Shown here: in pieces, positions 59,791 to 64,000 of the stretch
Numbering within the stretch: position 1 is the first letter of the stretch
Layout: the number at the start of each line of letters is the position of its first letter
Origin: Gammaproteobacteria bacterium
GTDB lineage: Bacteria > Pseudomonadota > Gammaproteobacteria > Pseudomonadales > Halieaceae
NCBI GenBank assembly: GCA_030427485.1
Contig: JAUICG010000008.1
Coordinates: 1-64,000, forward strand
Reading direction: 5' to 3'
Length of the DNA stretch: 64,000 nt
The notes under the pieces: model-generated
The model's database searches: none
Seen by the model: only the letters and a program-made list of their open reading frames with translations
Told to the model about the DNA's origin: nothing
Program-made: the position numbers and the translations under genes

Positions 59791-61887
59791 ATGAATAATA
59801 ATATCGCATGGATGGTTCTTTGCAGTTGCCTGCTTGTTGCAACGGCTTGCTCCAACGGAAACAATTCGAACAACCTCGCGCAGGGTGAAACCAACGTTGC
59901 GCCGCCCAACGAGGAGGTTCCGCCAACCGAGGAGCCGCCCATAGAGGAGCCCCCCGCACCGCCGCTGGACTGCGATCCGCTCACTCCCGGCTACTGCGGC
60001 TTCCCCTATCCGAACAATTACTGGACCGAGGCGGACCCCGCCACCGTCACCGGTCTGCGTCTGGCGCTGCCGCAGGTCATCATGCCCACCACGGTGGCGG
60101 GAAAGCAATCCACTACCGGCGCGTTCAACGAGATGGACGGTTTCTCTCCCGGCATCGCGGCCATGACCCATTTGCCCGGCGCGACAGTCACTGGCCTGGC
60201 GACGCCCGATACGATAGCGGGCTCCCTGCTGCCGCAGTCAGCCACGGTCATTATCAATGCCGATACCGGGGAGCGGCTGGCACACTGGGTGGACCTCGAC
60301 GAGTACGTGGTCCAGGCGAAGCTGCGCGCCGATGATGGAGAGCGGCTCCCGGGTTTTGAGATCGACCGGGATATCGACGAATTGCGCGAGGAGCAGGCGT
60401 TGATGCTGCGCCCGGCGATCCGGCCGGAGGATGCGACGCGCTACATCGTGGCCATTCGCAATGTGGTCGATGCTGACGGCATGGCCATAGAGCCCTCGCC
60501 GGGTTTCCTGGCGCTGCGCGATGAACTGCCGTCGGATGACCCGATTATCGAATCGCGCCGCGCTCACTTCGAGGAGATTTTTGCGACACTCGAAGCGCAG
60601 GGAATTGCGCGGGCCGATCTGCAGATCGCCTGGGACTACACCACGGCCAGCCGGGAAAATAACACGCGGGCGATGGTGCATATCCGCGACGATGCGCTGG
60701 CCGGTTCGCCCCGGGGAGTCCCGTACACGATCGAACTCAAGAATGAAGACCTGATCCCCGAGATGGCCTGTCGCCTGGAAGTGACCTTTGACATGCCCCT
60801 GTACCTGACCAAGGGTGAAACCGGGGGGCTCCTCAATCTCGGCGAGGACGGGCTGCCGCAACAGAACGGCACCTTCGAGTACGCTGCGGCGCTGGTCATC
60901 CCGATGAGCGCGCAGACCGAGGCCGCACCGCTGGTTGCATTTGGCCACGGCCAGTTGGGGGCCAAGGAACAGGTGCTGGGCTTTCAGCCGATTGCCGCCG
61001 GGCAGAATTTTGCCGCGTTCGGACTCGATTTCAAGGGCTTTGCGTCTGATGATGTGGTGACCGTGCTAGGCGCGCTGACGGGTGACCTGGCCACGTTCCG
61101 CGCGGTACCGGAGCGTCTGCACCAGGGCATTCTGAATTTCCTGATGGCGATGCGCACACTCTCCGTTGCCGCGGACGGCGGCCCGTCAACGCCGTTGAAC
61201 GAGGCGCTGAACACGCACTGTGGCGGCGCGGCGATAGACGGTTCACGGCGCTACTATTTCGGCGGCAGCCAGGGCGGCATACTGGGGGCCGTGTTGATGG
61301 CCGTCACTACTGATGTCGAAAGGGGGCTGCTGGCGGTGCCGGGCCAGTCGTACAACCTGTTGCTCAATCGCAGCGTCAATTTCGATCCCTACGCCAGGCC
61401 GCTGTACGCATTGTATAACTGGAACGCCCTCCACATGCAGATGAATCTGGCGCTGGTACAGGGCCTGTGGGACCGCGCCGAACCGACGGGTTATTCCAAA
61501 TACATCCGCAGTAATCTGTTGCCGGGTACACCTGCGCATGAAGTGTTGATTCAGGTCTCCAAGGCCGACCACCAGGTCACCAACCTGGGTGCGCATATCA
61601 TGGCGCGAACGATCGGCGGCGTGGTGAACCTCGCGCCGTTGATCCGCGACGTATGGGGGCTTGAGACCGTCAGCGGAGCCCATACGGGGTCGGCGATGCT
61701 GGAGGTGGATTTTGGCAACCCCGACCCACCGCTCACCAATATCCCGCACTGGGATGACACGCAGCGCGACCCCCACGGCCGGGCCACTGAACTGCGCAAT
61801 ATCGGTGATAGCCTTGGCCGGTTCTACGCCACGGGTGTCGCCGAAAACCTGTGCAACGGGCCGTGCGACGCGGACGATATCCTGTAA
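59791..61887 (+). CDS. Large secreted hydrolase-like lipoprotein
   Basis: A 698-residue exported protein. The signal ends VATACSNG, implying a lipid-anchored Cys, followed by an acidic/proline-rich linker with repeats of P-x-E-E-P. A body resembling an alpha/beta hydrolase follows: LVAFGHGQLGAKEQVLGF supplies the HG oxyanion region and YYFGGSQGGILGAVLMAV the nucleophile elbow (G-G-S-Q-G-G), with LIQVSKADHQVTNLGA and HTGSAMLEV giving candidate acid and His. The N-terminal 350 residues have no recognised motif. It may be a large esterase or peptidase. It follows the HSL-type esterase gene by 31 bases on the same strand. Confidence 0.75.
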   Translation: MNNNIAWMVLCSCLLVATACSNGNNSNNLAQGETNVAPPNEEVPPTEEPPIEEPPAPPLDCDPLTPGYCGFPYPNNYWTEADPATVTGLRLALPQVIMPTTVAGKQSTTGAFNEMDGFSPGIAAMTHLPGATVTGLATPDTIAGSLLPQSATVIINADTGERLAHWVDLDEYVVQAKLRADDGERLPGFEIDRDIDELREEQALMLRPAIRPEDATRYIVAIRNVVDADGMAIEPSPGFLALRDELPSDDPIIESRRAHFEEIFATLEAQGIARADLQIAWDYTTASRENNTRAMVHIRDDALAGSPRGVPYTIELKNEDLIPEMACRLEVTFDMPLYLTKGETGGLLNLGEDGLPQQNGTFEYAAALVIPMSAQTEAAPLVAFGHGQLGAKEQVLGFQPIAAGQNFAAFGLDFKGFASDDVVTVLGALTGDLATFRAVPERLHQGILNFLMAMRTLSVAADGGPSTPLNEALNTHCGGAAIDGSRRYYFGGSQGGILGAVLMAVTTDVERGLLAVPGQSYNLLLNRSVNFDPYARPLYALYNWNALHMQMNLALVQGLWDRAEPTGYSKYIRSNLLPGTPAHEVLIQVSKADHQVTNLGAHIMARTIGGVVNLAPLIRDVWGLETVSGAHTGSAMLEVDFGNPDPPLTNIPHWDDTQRDPHGRATELRNIGDSLGRFYATGVAENLCNGPCDADDIL

Positions 61888-62048
61888 GTTCGTGTCAAGT
61901 CGAATAATGAGACATGTGTCTCCAGTCTGGCTGCTTTTTCTTTGGCGATTGCCGCGAAATTGATGTTTCATAGTAAAGTGTCAAGCGTCTGCCCGTTTTC
62001 GCAATAGCCGGACGCGCTTTGCAACCCTGTAAAAGGGGGTTTACGAAA

Positions 62049-62540
62049 ATGAGATTTCGCAGAGTATTCTGCTTCACCATTGGCCTGGAAATTTTCCTGC
62101 TGGGCGTGAATGCCCGTGGCAGTTACGTCGTTGAGGCCGAGGGCGCGGCGGTAAACGCCGGATCATTGGCCTCCGGCGCCGACTTTGACTTTGTCGCGCA
62201 TGACTTTGGCATGGAGGCCAAAGACGCTATCCGGATGTCACTCGATAAGCTGGGAAGCGCCGGTACTCTGCAGGGCAATCTGCTGTCATCCGCGCCAGGC
62301 GAAGACTATTCCGACTACGACAGTGATTACGCGCCCCGCGCTGCAACCGGCCCGGCAGCCAGTACAGCCGGTGGCGCGAGTAACGCCCTGCTGACCACCG
62401 CGAGCGATTCACTGCCTGAGGGTATGCAGGGCTTCTCACCGATTGATATCAATACGATTTTCTGGATTCTCGGCCCCTCGGAGTCTGCTTCTTTCAGCCA
62501 GGTGATGGCCGCCCGCTTCGGTTTTTACGGGGGGCGATAA
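62049..62540 (+). CDS. Unknown small secreted protein
   Basis: A 163-residue protein with a signal-like N terminus (FCFTIGLEIFLLGVNARG) and no recognised motif. The mature part is acidic, with a central DYSDYDSDYA patch and an Ala/Thr/Ser/Gly-rich stretch (AATGPAASTAGGASNA) that looks disordered. FGMEAKDAIRMSLDKLG and the C-terminal FSPIDINTIFWILGPSESAS are the only ordered-looking parts. The ATG at 62049 follows an AGGGGG run 13 bases upstream; the frame opens slightly earlier at 62019. It precedes the TPR gene and could share a pathway with it. Confidence 0.6.
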   Translation: MRFRRVFCFTIGLEIFLLGVNARGSYVVEAEGAAVNAGSLASGADFDFVAHDFGMEAKDAIRMSLDKLGSAGTLQGNLLSSAPGEDYSDYDSDYAPRAATGPAASTAGGASNALLTTASDSLPEGMQGFSPIDINTIFWILGPSESASFSQVMAARFGFYGGR

Positions 62541-62729
62541 TGTTCGGGCGGTCGGTCGGAGAGAGTGTGTGAGCACGCGTACCGGCTGACACGGCGCAGT
62601 TGATTTTTTAACAGGATGCACAGGTAAAACACGATAAAAACTTTAATCGATACACGCACCGGCTACTCGCGGTCACGAAGAGTAAGGCGCAGGCGACGAA
62701 AGAAAAAAGTCAGCCCCGGTTTGCGGCGC

Positions 62730-64000
62730 ATGCTGGTCGGCTCGGGAATTTTCCTGGGTCTGGCCGCCCTGGCGTTCACAATTTTTGTCCTGCGGCCGGA
62801 ACCGAGTGTCGCGGATCGCGTCGACCAGGCGCTGGCCTTTAAAGCGCAGGGTGACATGGAGTCAGCCATCGTTGAACTGGAAGCGTCGCTGCTGCAGGAT
62901 CCCAACAGCATCGATGTACGCTGGCTGCTGTCCGAACTCTACCTGGAACAACGCAACGGGGCGGATGCGCTCGGGCAGTTGAAGCGGGCGCAGGAACTGG
63001 GTGTCAGCGGGCGCGATTTCAATGATCGCTGGATCAGTGCGCTGCTGATGGATCGGCAGTACGACAAGGCGCTGGCGCGGCTGGCGTTTATGGCGCCGAC
63101 CGCGGAGGATTCCACGGTACTGATACTGCGCGGGCGGGCGCGCCTCGGCCTCGGCCGCTTTGAGGATGCGCGCGAGGCGTTCCTGGAAGCGCAGCGCATT
63201 ACCCCGGACAACCCGGATGCGCAGATAGGCCTGGCGATCGCCGCGTTCGGCCTCGATAACGTCGAGGAGGCGCAGCGCCTGGTGGAGGCGGGACTGGAAC
63301 AGGATCCGCAAAATTATCTCGGTTGGATGCTGAAGGGCGAGATCGCGATGTCGCTGTTCAACGCCGCTGGCGCCCAGCAGGCGTTTGAGCAGGCGCTGCG
63401 CACCGTCGAGGGAGATTTGCCGGCGCAATTGGCGGTAGTGCAATCCCTGCTGGTGCAGCAGAAATTTGAACAGGCCAGCGCCGACCTCGGTGCACTGCTG
63501 GAAAAATATCCAAGGGATCCGGGCCTGTTGTTGCTTTCCGCACAGAATGAATTGTCGGGCAACAACAATATCGACGCGGCCGAGGCGGCGTTGGCGCTCG
63601 CCCTGAGCCGCGCCCCCGACGACACCTCCTGCCTGTTGCTGATGGGTTGGGTGATGCTGATGAAAGGCGATCTCGAGAGCGCCCTGGAGAACCTCAACGC
63701 CCACCAGGTATTGCTGCCCGCAGACCCCGCCGGGGCGAAATTACTGGCATTCGTGCTCGTTCGCCGGGGCGAACTGCTGCGGGGTCTGGAAGTATTGCAG
63801 CGGGCGGTGGACAAGTCGCCGGAGGACATCGAACTGGTCACCTTGCTGGGCAACACCTACCTGCAGGCGGGTGAGCAGGAAAAGGCCAACATCTATTTTA
63901 GTCGAGCCGTCGCAATGGCGCCGAATGCCGCTGCCACCCGTACACGGTGGGCGACCAGTCTGCTGGCGACCGGGGATACGCGCGATGCGCTGCTGCAGCT
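62730..64000 (+). CDS. TPR-repeat protein, 3' end cut by window
   Basis: At least 424 residues of tandem tetratricopeptide repeats after one membrane anchor (MLVGSGIFLGLAALAFTIFVL). Repeats are clear at ALAFKAQGDMESAIVELEASL, ILRGRARLGLGRFEDAREAF, IGLAIAAFGLDNVEEAQRLV and LLGNTYLQAGEQEKANIYF. The overall pattern resembles TPR proteins of EPS/PEP-CTERM systems (PrsT-like), but this is only a resemblance. The reading frame is open back to 62628 with a basic stretch (VRRRRRKKKVSPGLRRM) before the helix and no ATG/GTG upstream of 62730 (TTG at 62721), so the true start is uncertain. It continues beyond the last base of the window. Confidence 0.82.
   Translation, partial: MLVGSGIFLGLAALAFTIFVLRPEPSVADRVDQALAFKAQGDMESAIVELEASLLQDPNSIDVRWLLSELYLEQRNGADALGQLKRAQELGVSGRDFNDRWISALLMDRQYDKALARLAFMAPTAEDSTVLILRGRARLGLGRFEDAREAFLEAQRITPDNPDAQIGLAIAAFGLDNVEEAQRLVEAGLEQDPQNYLGWMLKGEIAMSLFNAAGAQQAFEQALRTVEGDLPAQLAVVQSLLVQQKFEQASADLGALLEKYPRDPGLLLLSAQNELSGNNNIDAAEAALALALSRAPDDTSCLLLMGWVMLMKGDLESALENLNAHQVLLPADPAGAKLLAFVLVRRGELLRGLEVLQRAVDKSPEDIELVTLLGNTYLQAGEQEKANIYFSRAVAMAPNAAATRTRWATSLLATGDTRDALLQ

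Noticed and set aside
61909-61922. GAGACATGTGTCTC hairpin followed by a T-rich stretch after the large lipoprotein gene.
   Set aside because: The stem is only five or six base pairs and the T-run starts about 13 bases later, so it does not meet intrinsic-terminator criteria.
1-64000. CRISPR arrays, tRNA/rRNA genes, IS elements, toxin-antitoxin pairs and phage genes.
   Set aside because: Reading both strands I found no regularly spaced repeats, no cloverleaf with a typical T-loop, and no transposase, integrase or toxin motif.

Overview
This window is a GC-rich (roughly 60%), densely coding stretch of a Gram-negative chromosome. Tat signals, lipoproteins, two RND efflux systems, a proteobacterial RlmD/YbcJ pair, phosphatidylserine decarboxylase and many oxidoreductases point to an aerobic, probably marine gammaproteobacterium. 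The Halieaceae (OM60/NOR5 group) is my best guess from gene content; no rRNA or marker gene here proves it. I see no tRNA, rRNA, CRISPR array, insertion sequence, integrase or phage gene. No stretch longer than about 300 bases lacks a gene.

Layout. 1-6.4 kb: a hemolysin III-type membrane protein, an export-signal-bearing Rossmann protein, an unknown anchored protein, a DMT transporter, a methyltransferase/metallophosphoesterase pair and a DUF4156 lipoprotein. 6.4-12.5 kb: a complete minus-strand RND operon (TolC-adaptor-oversized permease). 12.6-15.7 kb: an arylsulfatase with a clear terminator and a Kef-type antiporter. 15.8-21.7 kb: a glutathione transferase, then a promoter-led operon of cytochrome c lipoprotein, FAD lactone-oxidase-like enzyme and PLP enzyme (the latter two with Tat-like signals), then a fatty-acid hydroxylase-like protein and a CoA-transferase. 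21.8-26 kb: a second RND adaptor/permease pair. 26-30.5 kb: RlmD with an S4 protein, small secreted proteins, a lytic transglycosylase and a DUF2238 protein. 30.7-34.1 kb: a hydrolase translationally coupled to an NMT1/THI5-type ABC importer. 34.1-41.9 kb: a glycosyltransferase, a secreted hydrolase-like protein, MscS plus an aspartic protease, an aldo/keto reductase coupled to a saccharopine-dehydrogenase-like protein, and an SDR.

41.98-47.98 kb is the most unusual part: four tightly packed minus-strand genes encoding a membrane-anchored class III aminotransferase, a PHP-phosphoesterase/GT4-glycosyltransferase fusion, a phosphatidylserine decarboxylase-like enzyme and an Mpo1-like membrane protein. 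I read it as a candidate pathway for a modified membrane lipid. Just upstream lies a Tat-exported PhoD-type phosphatase preceded by a Pho-box-like element and nested dyads.

50-64 kb: a large MscS-type channel, a DUF1275 protein, a catabolic-looking run (CehA/McbA-like PHP lipoprotein, cytochrome P450, HSL-type esterase, large hydrolase-like lipoprotein), an unknown secreted protein, and a TPR protein that runs off the end of the window. Several start codons were set from Shine-Dalgarno position and family length rather than from the longest frame; each case is explained in its entry.
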